From: Pirellulales bacterium
GTDB lineage: Bacteria; Planctomycetota; Planctomycetia; Pirellulales; Thermoguttaceae
Assembly (NCBI GenBank): GCA_016931995.1
Contig: JAFGDS010000008.1
Location: forward strand, 1 to 64,000
Length of the DNA: 64,000 nt
Direction: 5' to 3'
The notes below the pieces were generated by a model. The model ran no database searches. It had not been told where the DNA came from and was given only the letters and a program-made list of their open reading frames with translations. Shown piece by piece: positions 20,792 to 30,000 of the stretch (positions are counted from its first letter, which is position 1; each line of letters begins with the position of its first letter). A program made the position numbers and the translations under genes.

Positions 20792-22265
20792 CTTTGATCC
20801 AATCGACGGCGAAGACGGCAGGGGATCGGGCCTCAATCGTGATGGTCCGGTCTTCGCCGATCTCGATTGTGCCGAGATCAACGGCCGGCTGCCGCGGGGC
20901 GATCTTGTCGAGCTTCTTGGCGGGTTGACCCGCCAGGCCGACCGTGACTGGGACGTCCTGGCCGACGTCGAGCAGCCGGACGACGACGCGGTACTTGCCG
21001 GGGGCGGCCACGTTGACAGGGATCTTCACCGGCTTGCCCGGTGCATCGATCTGGAGGTACCCGCCGCCGAGTCCCTCGCCGTGCCCAACCGTCATCGCGC
21101 GGGCGGCCACGCCCGCGGCGCGAAGCGGCGCCTCGACCTGGGTGGCGGACATCCTGAACGAGGTTGGCTTGGGTGGCTCCTTTGGTGGCGCGGCGTGCGT
21201 GCGGGGGTAGTTCGCCGGTCCAAGCGGCAAGGGCTCGCGCCGCGCGACCGGCGTCAACTGATACCAATAGGCGACGCTCGAGTAGTCGTTGATCACCTTG
21301 CCCGGCCAGCCGTGCTCGATCGTCACGCGGATGCTCTTCTTGAACCGCACTGGATCGGCCACGTGCAGACGGTAGACCGTCGTCTGAAGCCAGCCGTCGG
21401 GCTGTTTCTCCAGCAGGGGGATGCCGTAGAAGGGGAAGTTCGCCGTTTCGCGGAAGCCCCAGGCGTTGCAGAAGTAGTCCTCCGTGCCCGTGCCGATGAT
21501 CGAAGGCGTCTCTTCCCCGTCGAGGTAGATCATCTCGTCGCCTTCTCCCCACCATCCGCCGGGCGCGGAATCGACGAAGAGGAAACAGCCGACGTATTGG
21601 CCCTGGCCCTGCGTGTCGAGAATCACGTAGTTGTCCTTGCCCGACGTGTTGCCCACCAGATTCTGCGGCTGGAGTTCCTTCACCCGGCGGAACGCGGCGT
21701 GGAAGAGCCCTTGGTTGGCGGGCACGAGGCCCAGCTCGTAATCCACGTTGTAGTAAATACGGCGGATGCTCCGCGCGCCTTCGTTGGTCACTTCGATGCG
21801 GGCGTGCTTGGCGAAGGGCATGGGCCAGTAGCAGTTCAGCGCGCGGGGATTCGCGCCGACGTTGATCGCCGCCGAATGGACGCAATACGCCTTGCCGTGC
21901 CCCAGGCCGAAGAAGTCGCCCAGCGGGACTTCGATGGAGGGTACCTTGGCGTTTTCCCAGTAGATCCGCAGCACGAGGTCGCGCAGGAGGAGGTCGTGTC
22001 CGGGAAAGCCGCTGACGGTCATCCACACGTGCGTGATGACGCCGGGCCCGTCGGTGTCCAAGAGCACGTGCGTCGTGCCCGGCTCGAAGCTCCTCACGTT
22101 GTCGTTGTTGCCGCCGGTGCGATCGAACGACGACGCCCGATGCGACGAGCGATCGACGACCGTCGGCAGGTCGGCCAGGTCGGCGGCGACGTGCCGATTG
22201 GACGTCCAGACGCCGAGGAGAACGATGGCGAAAACGATGGTGGACCGGCCGAGTGTGCGTGGCAT
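20778..22265 (-). CDS. Secreted DUF2961 / GH172-family protein
   Basis: A 495-aa exported protein. The signal peptide is near residues 7-28 (RSTIVFAIVLLGVWTSNRHV). Residues about 30-370 match DUF2961, now glycoside hydrolase family 172, whose characterised members act on fructose anhydrides and D-arabinofuranosides. Visible family segments include TTHVLLDTDGPGVITHVWMT, VPLGDFFGLGHG and IGTGTEDYFCNAWGF. The C-terminal 120 residues form a separate beta-rich domain (YRVVVRLLDVGQDVPVTVGL), possibly carbohydrate-binding. AGGAG precedes the ATG. It converges with an exported oxidoreductase gene. The natural glycan is not predictable. Confidence 0.87.
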   Translation of the reverse strand: MPRTLGRSTIVFAIVLLGVWTSNRHVAADLADLPTVVDRSSHRASSFDRTGGNNDNVRSFEPGTTHVLLDTDGPGVITHVWMTVSGFPGHDLLLRDLVLRIYWENAKVPSIEVPLGDFFGLGHGKAYCVHSAAINVGANPRALNCYWPMPFAKHARIEVTNEGARSIRRIYYNVDYELGLVPANQGLFHAAFRRVKELQPQNLVGNTSGKDNYVILDTQGQGQYVGCFLFVDSAPGGWWGEGDEMIYLDGEETPSIIGTGTEDYFCNAWGFRETANFPFYGIPLLEKQPDGWLQTTVYRLHVADPVRFKKSIRVTIEHGWPGKVINDYSSVAYWYQLTPVARREPLPLGPANYPRTHAAPPKEPPKPTSFRMSATQVEAPLRAAGVAARAMTVGHGEGLGGGYLQIDAPGKPVKIPVNVAAPGKYRVVVRLLDVGQDVPVTVGLAGQPAKKLDKIAPRQPAVDLGTIEIGEDRTITIEARSPAVFAVDWIKVTPA

Positions 22266-22425
22266 GGGGTCGCTCCTGTTGGCTGAATCAGCAATGCCCG
22301 TTGCGGGACGCGATTATCAGTCTAAACGGGCGACGAGCCGGTCGCAACATGGGGCAGATGCGGCGCCAGGGCTATCGCACGCGTGCTTCATCACGCCCGG
22401 TTGAGCGGATAAGGTGACAATACTC

Positions 22426-22489
22426 CTGTGGCACAGCCGCCCTCCGCCGTGGGAATCGCCCAACACAGCCGAGGGCGGCCGTGCCACAG
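22426..22489. repeat. Inverted repeat, family B
   Basis: Left arm CTGTGGCACAGCCGCCCTCC (22426-22445), continuing to 22451, and right arm CACAGCCGAGGGCGGCCGTG (22464-22483), continuing to 22489. The left arm has diverged more than in the other two copies. The element ends just downstream of the stop of the thioredoxin-like gene. Confidence 0.82.
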
Positions 22490-22518
22490 CGTGCTACCTC
22501 AATCCGTTCGCGCTCGCG

Positions 22519-23124
22519 CTACTCCTCCGCCGGCTTATCCCATTTGATCGAGCAGCCGCGGGCGTCGGTCTTCGTCGTCTCGGGAGTTTTGCCGTCCAGC
22601 ACCGCGTCGATCGCCTCGCGAAGGTGGTGCTTCTTCGCCTGATCGAGCTTGTTGGCGTCGTCCACCGCGCCTTCGTAGGCCAACCGGCGCTCCCGGTCCA
22701 ACACGAACACGTGCGGCGTGCAGGTCGCGCCGTAATCGCGGGCAACCTTCTGACTCGAATCGTACAGATACGGGAAATTGAACTTTTCGGCCTTCGCCCG
22801 CTCGATCATCTTGTCGAGCCGGTCCTCCGGAAAGTTGTTCACGTTGATGGCGACCACCTGGACGCCCTTCTTGCCGTATTCCTTTTGGATCGCCTTGACG
22901 CGGCCCTCGTACATCCGCGAGATGGGGCAGTGGTTGCACATGAACGCGACGACCAGGATCTTGGCGTCCTTGTAGTCGTCCAGACCATGCGTCTTGCCGT
23001 CCGCGCCGGGCAAATCGGCCCAAGCCGGAATCGGCTTGCCGATTTCGGCCGCCTGCGCCCCGGATGCCCACGCTAGTGTTGCGGGCGCCACGCAGCCAAC
23101 CAGGAGAATCTTTGAAAGGGTCAT
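22519..23124 (-). CDS. Exported thioredoxin-fold protein (peroxiredoxin/TlpA-like)
   Basis: A 201-aa protein with a signal peptide (MTLSKILLVGCVAPATLAWA, cleavage after AQA). The domain has redox motif CNHC in VVAFMCNHCPISRMYEGRV, then VQVVAINVNNFPEDRLDKM and the cis-Pro-containing GATCTPHVFVLDRERRLAYE. It belongs to the AhpC-TSA/redoxin group widespread in planctomycetes. A third cysteine pair, in DARGCSIKW near the C-terminus, is typical of that subgroup. GGAGG is spaced 6 bp from the ATG; the 14 upstream codons of open frame are not needed. A likely role is a periplasmic thiol-disulfide or peroxide-related activity; the substrate is unknown. Confidence 0.86.
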   Translation of the reverse strand: MTLSKILLVGCVAPATLAWASGAQAAEIGKPIPAWADLPGADGKTHGLDDYKDAKILVVAFMCNHCPISRMYEGRVKAIQKEYGKKGVQVVAINVNNFPEDRLDKMIERAKAEKFNFPYLYDSSQKVARDYGATCTPHVFVLDRERRLAYEGAVDDANKLDQAKKHHLREAIDAVLDGKTPETTKTDARGCSIKWDKPAEE

Positions 23125-23279
23125 CACGACACCTCCTTCGCAAACGAAATGCGAGAAACTTGCCAACTCGTTGAGACATTATTGACGCAAGGATCGTGAA
23201 GACAAGATGCCTACAGAAGGTGGCACGTATCCCTCTGAATGAGCGTTATCGGGATACCAGTTTGGTCGTAACCGTTCGC

Positions 23280-23361
23280 GGGGGACGGTCCCGATTTTCG
23301 TTGCGGAGGGACTTTGTTTTTTGGAGAAGGATAAAATAGCCGCGAAAATGGGACTGTCCCC
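23280..23361. repeat. Inverted repeat, family C (GGGGACAGTCCCATTTTCG-like)
   Basis: The left arm GGGGACGGTCCCGATTTTCG and right arm CGCGAAAATGGGACTGTCCC are separated by about 40 bp. Copies occur at 46381-46424, inside a gene, and at 58079-58126, just after the ftsK stop. The arms are themselves partly palindromic (GGGAC-n-GTCCC). Such elements in other genomes are mobilised by REP-associated transposases; none is present in the window. Confidence 0.85.
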
Positions 23362-23559
23362 CTCTAGCCACGGGGGGGCAGGCGCCTTTTCGGCCGTCAG
23401 GTGTGTTCGGCACGGAACGTCAACCGGGCCGAAAAACGAGCCAGTCCCCGGGCTGGACAAGTCGCGAATCGAGGTAGATTTTTGCCGCGGATCTGCCATA
23501 CTGAAGGCTGCGTGGGCGTATCCAGAGAGGTGGCTTCTGGTCGAACGGGAGACGGAGCC

Positions 23560-26217
23560 GTGAACGGAACCGCGAGCAAGGGCTGTTGTTGGGCGCGCGC
23601 GTGGCGGCAGGGGGGCCGTCGGATCGGTCGATGGGGGATCGGTTTGGTCGCCCTCGGCGCGGTGGTCGTCATCGCCGGCTGTGAAGGCGGGTCGCCGAAG
23701 CCGATAAACCCCGTCAAACGCGAGCGACTCGTCGGGCAGCCGGAGGTGTTGGATCCCGGACTCCAACAACCGGGCCAGGTGGCGCCGCCGCCCGAGCCGA
23801 CGGCGCCCGCCCCGGGGCCCGAGGCGTCGCCGACGGATGCTCCGCCAACCGCACAGCAGCCGGCGCCCGTGCCCGACGACGTCACGAAGTGGAAGAAGGA
23901 CGACTTCATCCGCGCGAAGAAGACCAGCAACCAGCGCCTTTTGGAGGCCATCCAGTATCTTGCGGTAACGCACGTCGGCAAGCCCGAGGCGGCGGAGATC
24001 CTCCGCGAGTTGCTCAAACCGGTCGAGCCGGAGCAAGCGCCGCCGGCGGGCGAGTCCGTGCCCGCGCCGCCCGCGGCCGCGCCGGCGCCGGCGTTGACGG
24101 GTTCGGGCACAAGCAGAATGAGTATGGGCGGTCCGGCCCAAGAGATCCCGGAGATGCCGAGCATGGGCCCTTCGGCGCCGGGGATGATGGGCCCGAGCGG
24201 GTTCGGATCGCCCCAGGCGGGCCAACTCGGCCCTCAGGGCGTCCAGGCCGTGATTTCCGCCCTTTTGGCCAACAAAACGGACCCGGCTCGCCAAACGCTG
24301 CGCGACGTGGTTACCGGCGGGCTCAAGACCGAAGACGATCGCACCGCCGCGACGTCCGCGATTGCGGCGCTTTGCGTCGAGCAGTCGCCGGCCAACGACG
24401 CCGTGTTGCTGGTTGCCCTCACCGAGCCGGAGAAGTACCGCAAGTCGAGCGGCGCGGGGGGCTCGGGCGGTTCGCACGACGTTCCCTTGGGGGCCGGGAT
24501 GGCGGTGGGGCCTCCGCCGGGCGGACTCGGCGCGTCGGGCCCGCCCGAACTGTCGGCCGAAGATCTCCAGCGCGAGACGCAGCGGCTCGTCGAGCAGACG
24601 GCGGGCGACGCCCTGCGGGAGCGGATTGCCAGGTATTTGGTCCAACCCAGCACGTCGATGGCGACGCGGGCGCGGCTTCGCTCGATGATGGAACAAGCCA
24701 TTCCCCAGAACGTCGCGGCACAACTGGTGATTTACCAGGACCGGCAGAGCAATCCCGAACCGCAGATGAAGGAACGGTTCGAGACGTATTTCGCGAAGTA
24801 TAGCGCAACGGCCCTGGCCTACGTCCTGGGCGTGTTGGCCGACGTGGAGACCCCGGCCGCGCCGACGCCCGGTCCGCAGACTCCGGCGTCGGGCTGGGGC
24901 TCGGGCGCGAGCCAACCGGCCGGCTCGGGTTGGGGCGGGACCGGCGGTTCGGTCGGCACCATGTCGGGGACTGTTGGAGGCGGGCGCGGGACCGGCGGCG
25001 CCATGGGCATGGCGGTCGGCCTGCCGTCTGGCGGCGCCGCCGCGCCGGGTGGCCTTGACCCTCTGGGCGGACCGTCTTCTCCCATCGGCGCGACCCCGAC
25101 GGCCGACCCGGCGCTGATCTACCGCGTGGCGAAGCGGTTATGGGAACCCGCCTTCTGCGGCGCGGTGGACACGCGTCTTGCGCAGGCGCCAAATCTCGCG
25201 CAACCCAACAACCTTGTGCCGCTGGCTCGGACCATGCCCGTCGACGTCGTCCGCGCCGGGCTCTTCGCTCTGCTGAAGCGACGAGTCGCCGATGGTCCGG
25301 CCAACGTGATCTCGGCGGCCCCGCGCGGCGCGATGGGCGGAGGGCCGGCGATAGGCGGAATGGCGTTTGGCGCGGGCGGTGGGGGGATGGGCGTCAGTGG
25401 AATAGGCGCCAGCCCGATGGGCATGGGCGGGATCGGAGCCGGCCCCATGGGAATGCCCTCGGGGATGGATGCCCCCGTCGAGGAGATGTACGATCCGGGC
25501 TTTTTGATCGTCGTCAAGCTTCTGCCGCGCGAGCCGACGCCCGCTCCTCGCGCGAGATCGCTCCGCGGGCCCACCGGCGACGGCCAAACCGGTGCGCCGG
25601 ATAGTGCGGCGACCGGCATGGGCGTGGGGCTGGGCGTGGGGGGTAATGTGGGCGGCAATACGGGAGCGGGCGGCGACGTGGTCGAACAATGGAACGGGGC
25701 GACCGAGGCCCTGGTGAAGAGGATCTGCCAGCAGTGCGCCGTTGCGGCCAGTCGGCCAGGCGCTCCGGTCGGCGGCGCCTCGACGCCCATCGAACCGCAC
25801 CCCGGCGCGCAGGTGACCACCCGGTTCGACCTGAAATGGCCCGCCAACATGCCGGCCAAGCTCGCCGGCTTTGCGTTGGATCCCCTCGAGGTGCACTACG
25901 TCCGGATCGAGGAGAACGCCGATCCCGTGCGGCTGTTGAACTATTATAAGCGGGTGATGAAGCGAAAGCACCGCGAGGTGGGCCACAACGAGGGGGCCTG
26001 GTACGATTTGATCCAGGACGCGCAAACCGCTGGGCGCAAGCAGTCGATCGACGTGCTCATCACGCGGCCCTCGGGCGCGACGCCCGGCGCGGCGCCGCCC
26101 CAGCCGGGGGCGAAGGCGAACGCCGAGCCGTTGGTGATCGAGATTCTCTCGGTCGAGATGAACGACCCGGGCAAGGCGGAGGCCGCGCCGGTTCCCCGGG
26201 CCGCGACGACCCAGTGA
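23560..26217 (+). CDS. Large Gly/Pro/Met-rich lipoprotein, unknown function
   Basis: An 885-aa putative lipoprotein with a basic N-region, hydrophobic stretch GLVALGAVVVIAGC and lipobox cysteine near residue 41. It then alternates low-complexity Pro/Ala- and Gly/Met-rich linkers (for example GGMGVSGIGASPMGMGGIGA) with helical segments such as ISALLANKTDPARQTLRDVV and EQTAGDALRERIARYLVQP. The last about 120 residues look globular (PLEVHYVRIEENADPVRLLN). GTG 23560 is preferred, with GGGAG 8 bp upstream; the open frame reaches back to 23401 through a repeat-derived region. No known family was recognised. It may be a cell-envelope structural protein; this is inference from export and composition. 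Confidence 0.72.
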   Translation: MNGTASKGCCWARAWRQGGRRIGRWGIGLVALGAVVVIAGCEGGSPKPINPVKRERLVGQPEVLDPGLQQPGQVAPPPEPTAPAPGPEASPTDAPPTAQQPAPVPDDVTKWKKDDFIRAKKTSNQRLLEAIQYLAVTHVGKPEAAEILRELLKPVEPEQAPPAGESVPAPPAAAPAPALTGSGTSRMSMGGPAQEIPEMPSMGPSAPGMMGPSGFGSPQAGQLGPQGVQAVISALLANKTDPARQTLRDVVTGGLKTEDDRTAATSAIAALCVEQSPANDAVLLVALTEPEKYRKSSGAGGSGGSHDVPLGAGMAVGPPPGGLGASGPPELSAEDLQRETQRLVEQTAGDALRERIARYLVQPSTSMATRARLRSMMEQAIPQNVAAQLVIYQDRQSNPEPQMKERFETYFAKYSATALAYVLGVLADVETPAAPTPGPQTPASGWGSGASQPAGSGWGGTGGSVGTMSGTVGGGRGTGGAMGMAVGLPSGGAAAPGGLDPLGGPSSPIGATPTADPALIYRVAKRLWEPAFCGAVDTRLAQAPNLAQPNNLVPLARTMPVDVVRAGLFALLKRRVADGPANVISAAPRGAMGGGPAIGGMAFGAGGGGMGVSGIGASPMGMGGIGAGPMGMPSGMDAPVEEMYDPGFLIVVKLLPREPTPAPRARSLRGPTGDGQTGAPDSAATGMGVGLGVGGNVGGNTGAGGDVVEQWNGATEALVKRICQQCAVAASRPGAPVGGASTPIEPHPGAQVTTRFDLKWPANMPAKLAGFALDPLEVHYVRIEENADPVRLLNYYKRVMKRKHREVGHNEGAWYDLIQDAQTAGRKQSIDVLITRPSGATPGAAPPQPGAKANAEPLVIEILSVEMNDPGKAEAAPVPRAATTQ

Positions 26218-26281
26218 CGCGGTTGTATCGGTGGCTCGAACGAGGCGACGGCGCCTTCCGCTCCCTTCGAGGGAACGGCGT

Positions 26282-26821
26282 CTACGGCAGCGCGAAGAGC
26301 GACTGGCTTCGGACGACGGCGCAGTCGTCGGGAAAGGTGTGGAACGCGCGCACCAGGAGGCTGCGGTTTCGGATCTGAAGGTTGATGTAGCTCATCGCTC
26401 CCAGGGCCATGCGGCCGCTGGAATCGAACCGATGGAGCATGCCCTGGCATTCTCCATCGCGCGACATCTCGTTCTGATACGTCCAGAACACCTCCGGGTC
26501 GACGGGCTCCAACTGGAAGCTCACCTGATACGTGACGCCGCCGCGGCATTCGATCCGATCGTTGCGCAGCCCGCGCAAACGGGCGTTCAGGAGCCGGCGG
26601 CGCTCCGGCAGCGGGTGCTGGGCCGAGGTGGCCACCTCGGTCAACGTCAAGCCGCCGTATCGCCACCGGACGACGTGGCCGGCGCTGGTGATGTCGATCT
26701 TCGCTTCATACGGCCCCCGCTGAATCGTCCGCGAGGCATGGACCTCGAAGAGCTCTGGGTGTAGAGCCCTTCCGTAAAGCTGAAAGACGAGTTCCGCAAC
26801 TCTCGGCCGGGCGGCAATCAC
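26282..26821 (-). CDS. DUF2617 family protein
   Basis: A 179-aa cytoplasmic protein resembling DUF2617, an uncharacterised family found in planctomycetes and actinobacteria. Visible features are the N-terminal PRVAELVFQLYGRALHPELF, a beta-rich middle (YEAKIDITSAGHVVRWRYGG) and C-terminal FHTFPDDCAVVRSQSLF. GTG is the start, with AGGAA about 6 bp upstream. There is no signal peptide or TM segment. The gene converges with the preceding lipoprotein gene. Function is unknown, and the family call is by resemblance of the opening and closing motifs. Confidence 0.72.
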   Translation of the reverse strand: MIAARPRVAELVFQLYGRALHPELFEVHASRTIQRGPYEAKIDITSAGHVVRWRYGGLTLTEVATSAQHPLPERRRLLNARLRGLRNDRIECRGGVTYQVSFQLEPVDPEVFWTYQNEMSRDGECQGMLHRFDSSGRMALGAMSYINLQIRNRSLLVRAFHTFPDDCAVVRSQSLFALP

Positions 26822-27024
26822 GGCGCGCGTTCCTGAATCTCAGGCCGAGCCACCCCGAACGGGAAGGCTCACGACGGTCAAGACGCCTCGATTATACCTC
26901 GCCGACCCGACGCGGACCAAGGGCGGTTTTCCGCATTCCGGCGAGACATGCATTCAGGTCTTGACAAGAGCGCGGGGTGACGTTCCATGTGGACGACGCG
27001 CGCTTGCGACAAGGCGCAATCCGA

Positions 27025-30000
27025 TCAGAGATCCATCGCGATCAAAAGGCGATCGACAATCGCTCGATGGAGGAAAACGGGCCGGAGACGACGCGGCGCG
27101 GATTCGGCCGCGACATGCGCCAGGGCCATCCTCCGCAGCGCCTCGTCCCGTTCCGGAGCCGGCCCCATTCGACGGGAGACTGCCGCGGCGGGCGTCGCGT
27201 CGACGGCAGCCGACGCGGAAGCCGCGTCCGACGCAACGGAAGCCGCGTTTGACGCAGCGGACGACGCGTCCGACGCCGCGGGCGCTGCGGCCGTCGCCGG
27301 CGGCGCCGGCGGCGCCGGTTGGGCGACAAGCGGCGTCGGCTCTTCGCCCGACGCCTGCTCGACGCTCGCCGGAGGACAGGCCGCGTCGGGAGGGACCATG
27401 GGCGTGATCAACTTCAGCGCCGTCAGCGGCGACGTGACGTTCGTCCGCGTTAGGACGAAGTCGGTCGCGTCGACGACGCGGTCGCGGTTGACGTCGTGGG
27501 GGCTGGCGATCGCGACGTACTCCAAGGAGCCGGTGTAATGGCCGCGCAAGGCCACAAGGTCGGTCGCGTTGACCAGGGCGTGGGTTGCGCTGTCGCCGGT
27601 TTCGCCCGGGGCATTGCCCCAGTAGAACACGCTGTCCTCGCCCAACCCCAACCCCGCGCCGAGCACGGTGACCTGGAGCCACGTGTTGCGGATGGCGCCT
27701 TCCGGCCAGGTGACGACGATCCGGTCCGCTCCCGAATCGCCCTCGCCGCGGCGCAGCGCAACCGACTGCGGCGCCGGCGCCGCGGTCCAAACGCTCGTGT
27801 CGTCCTCGTTTCCCACGCGGAAGACGAAATCGGCCGCCGAGGGCACGGCGTCGTCGGGCAGATTGCCCACGTCGATCATGATGCCCGTGATGCCGCCGCT
27901 GAAATTCGAATAGTTCTCGTACGACGCCTGCTGGCCCGTTGCAAGCGGCACTTTGCCGGCGGCAATCGCCAGGTCGTCGGTCCGCGGGACGGCGGGGTCG
28001 TCCAGACCGGAGCCATCGTAAAAGAGGTGGCGTCCCAGCAGGCTGGTCGTCATCGACACGACGCCGGGGCTCGGAGTGGCGACGGTCCATCCGCTCTCGT
28101 CCATGCCCGACGCCCGGAACGTCGCGCGGTGCAGGGTCGCGCCGCCGCCGTCCGGCTCGGTGGGCCAGGGCGATTCGTCGTCGTAGGACGCCTGGTCGAC
28201 GAGGAAATAGGGCGTGGTGTCGGGCTCTTCCGGGGAGGGCGTGCCGGGACGCAACAAACGGACCGATTCGCCGCCGTTATCCAAAACACCTTCAAACGGA
28301 CCGGCCATCGTCACCGCGACGCCCGGATTGTAGAAGGTGTGGAAGCCCACGTAGTCGCTGGAATTGGTCGGGTCGATCCTGGTGAGCACCAGAATGCCGC
28401 CGGCCGGGATCACCGTATCGGCCGCGAAATCGAAATCCACGCCGCCGCGAATCCGCCACCCGGTCAGGTCCACCTCGTCGTCGGTCGTGTTGAAAAGCTC
28501 GATGTATTCCCACTTCGCCGCGTCGGCGCCGCCGGCCGGGTGGTATTGGATCTCGGTAATGAGGATCGGCCCGATGGCCACGGCGCTGTTGGGCCCGCCG
28601 AAGGTCTGCTCGGTCATGGGCTGCATCGCGCCCGTTCCGTTGGGCCGGCGCCCCAGCGACTGGCCCACGTCCGTCGCGCCGAACTCGACGACGTCGCCAA
28701 ACCGCCCGAGACGCCCCTGGCTGTCGGCCTCCATGAGCCAGACCTGCTCGCCCAGACTGCTCAGGCCGAAGTCGTCGGGATCGACGCCGCCCGAGGCGTT
28801 GAACTGCGTGGCGTCGAACACGACGCAATCGCCGGGCGCGAGGATCGTGCCCGCGGGGATCGGAAACTTGTGGAAGCTATTGCTCGAATCGCTCAGGTAC
28901 CAGCCGCTGATATCGACCGCGTAATCCGCCGTGTTCACCAGCTCGATCTTATCGACGCCGCCGGTCGCGGGATTGGCGAGGATTTCGTTGACGACCACGT
29001 CGCGGACGAGCGGCGTCGGCGCCGCGCCCGGCGTGCCGCCCCAGACGTTGCTGGCGATCCAATTGTTCGGGTCGCTCGACGACGCGCCGGGATCGATCAG
29101 CTCGAGCGAGCTGCCGCGGCCTTCGGCCCGCCAGGGCCAGTCGCCGGTGTCGTCGTACTCGAGGTCGAGAATCGGGATGCCGATGTTCGCTTCGATGGCC
29201 ACCCGCTCTCCCGCGTTGTTCAGCGCGCCGGTGAAAACGCCCGCGATGGCCGAGGTCGGCACGTCGGGATAACGAAACTGGAACGCCTCGATATCCCGCA
29301 CAACGACCGCGTACTCGCCCGGATTCAGCGTCGAAACACTGCCCGCCGAAAAGTCAAACGTGACGCCATCCACAAGAAGCAACCGCGACAGATCGATCGG
29401 CGTGTCGCCGGTGTTCGTCAGCTCGATGAACTCGAACAGATCGTTCTCGTCGTAGCCTTCGAGCCGTTCGGCGGGCGTGGGGGCCGGCGGATTGATCATC
29501 AGCTCGCTGACGCGGAGCTTCGACTCGATCAGGTATACGCCCTTGGTCAGCCCGCTCCAGCTCCCGCCTGAATAGGACCGGGCCTTGACCATCGTGCTCT
29601 CCTCGAAGCCACCGATGGTCTCCACGCGGCCCGCGCTCAGACCGAGATTGAAACTCAGATCGGTGCTGTTCGCGGTGCGTTGATGCACCTCGACGGCGAT
29701 GAGGTTGACGCCGTTCTGGAGCACGCCGACGTTGAGGGCGAAGGTCGTGTAGGTGTATTCCGCGGCGCCGGAAACGGCGCTGGACGCCGGCGTCGTGTAG
29801 GTGATCGTGCCGGCGGGCATATTGGCGCGGACCACCTCCTGCCCGTTGATGTACACGACTGCCCCGTCGTCGTAGATCAGATCCAGCGAGAGTGAGCTGT
29901 ACAGCGACGCGTCGTCCACCTGGAAGGTGGTGACGAAGTACGTCGTCCAATACTTCTGGCTCGGATTGGGACCGTAACTAACGATGGTGGTTTCGTCCCC

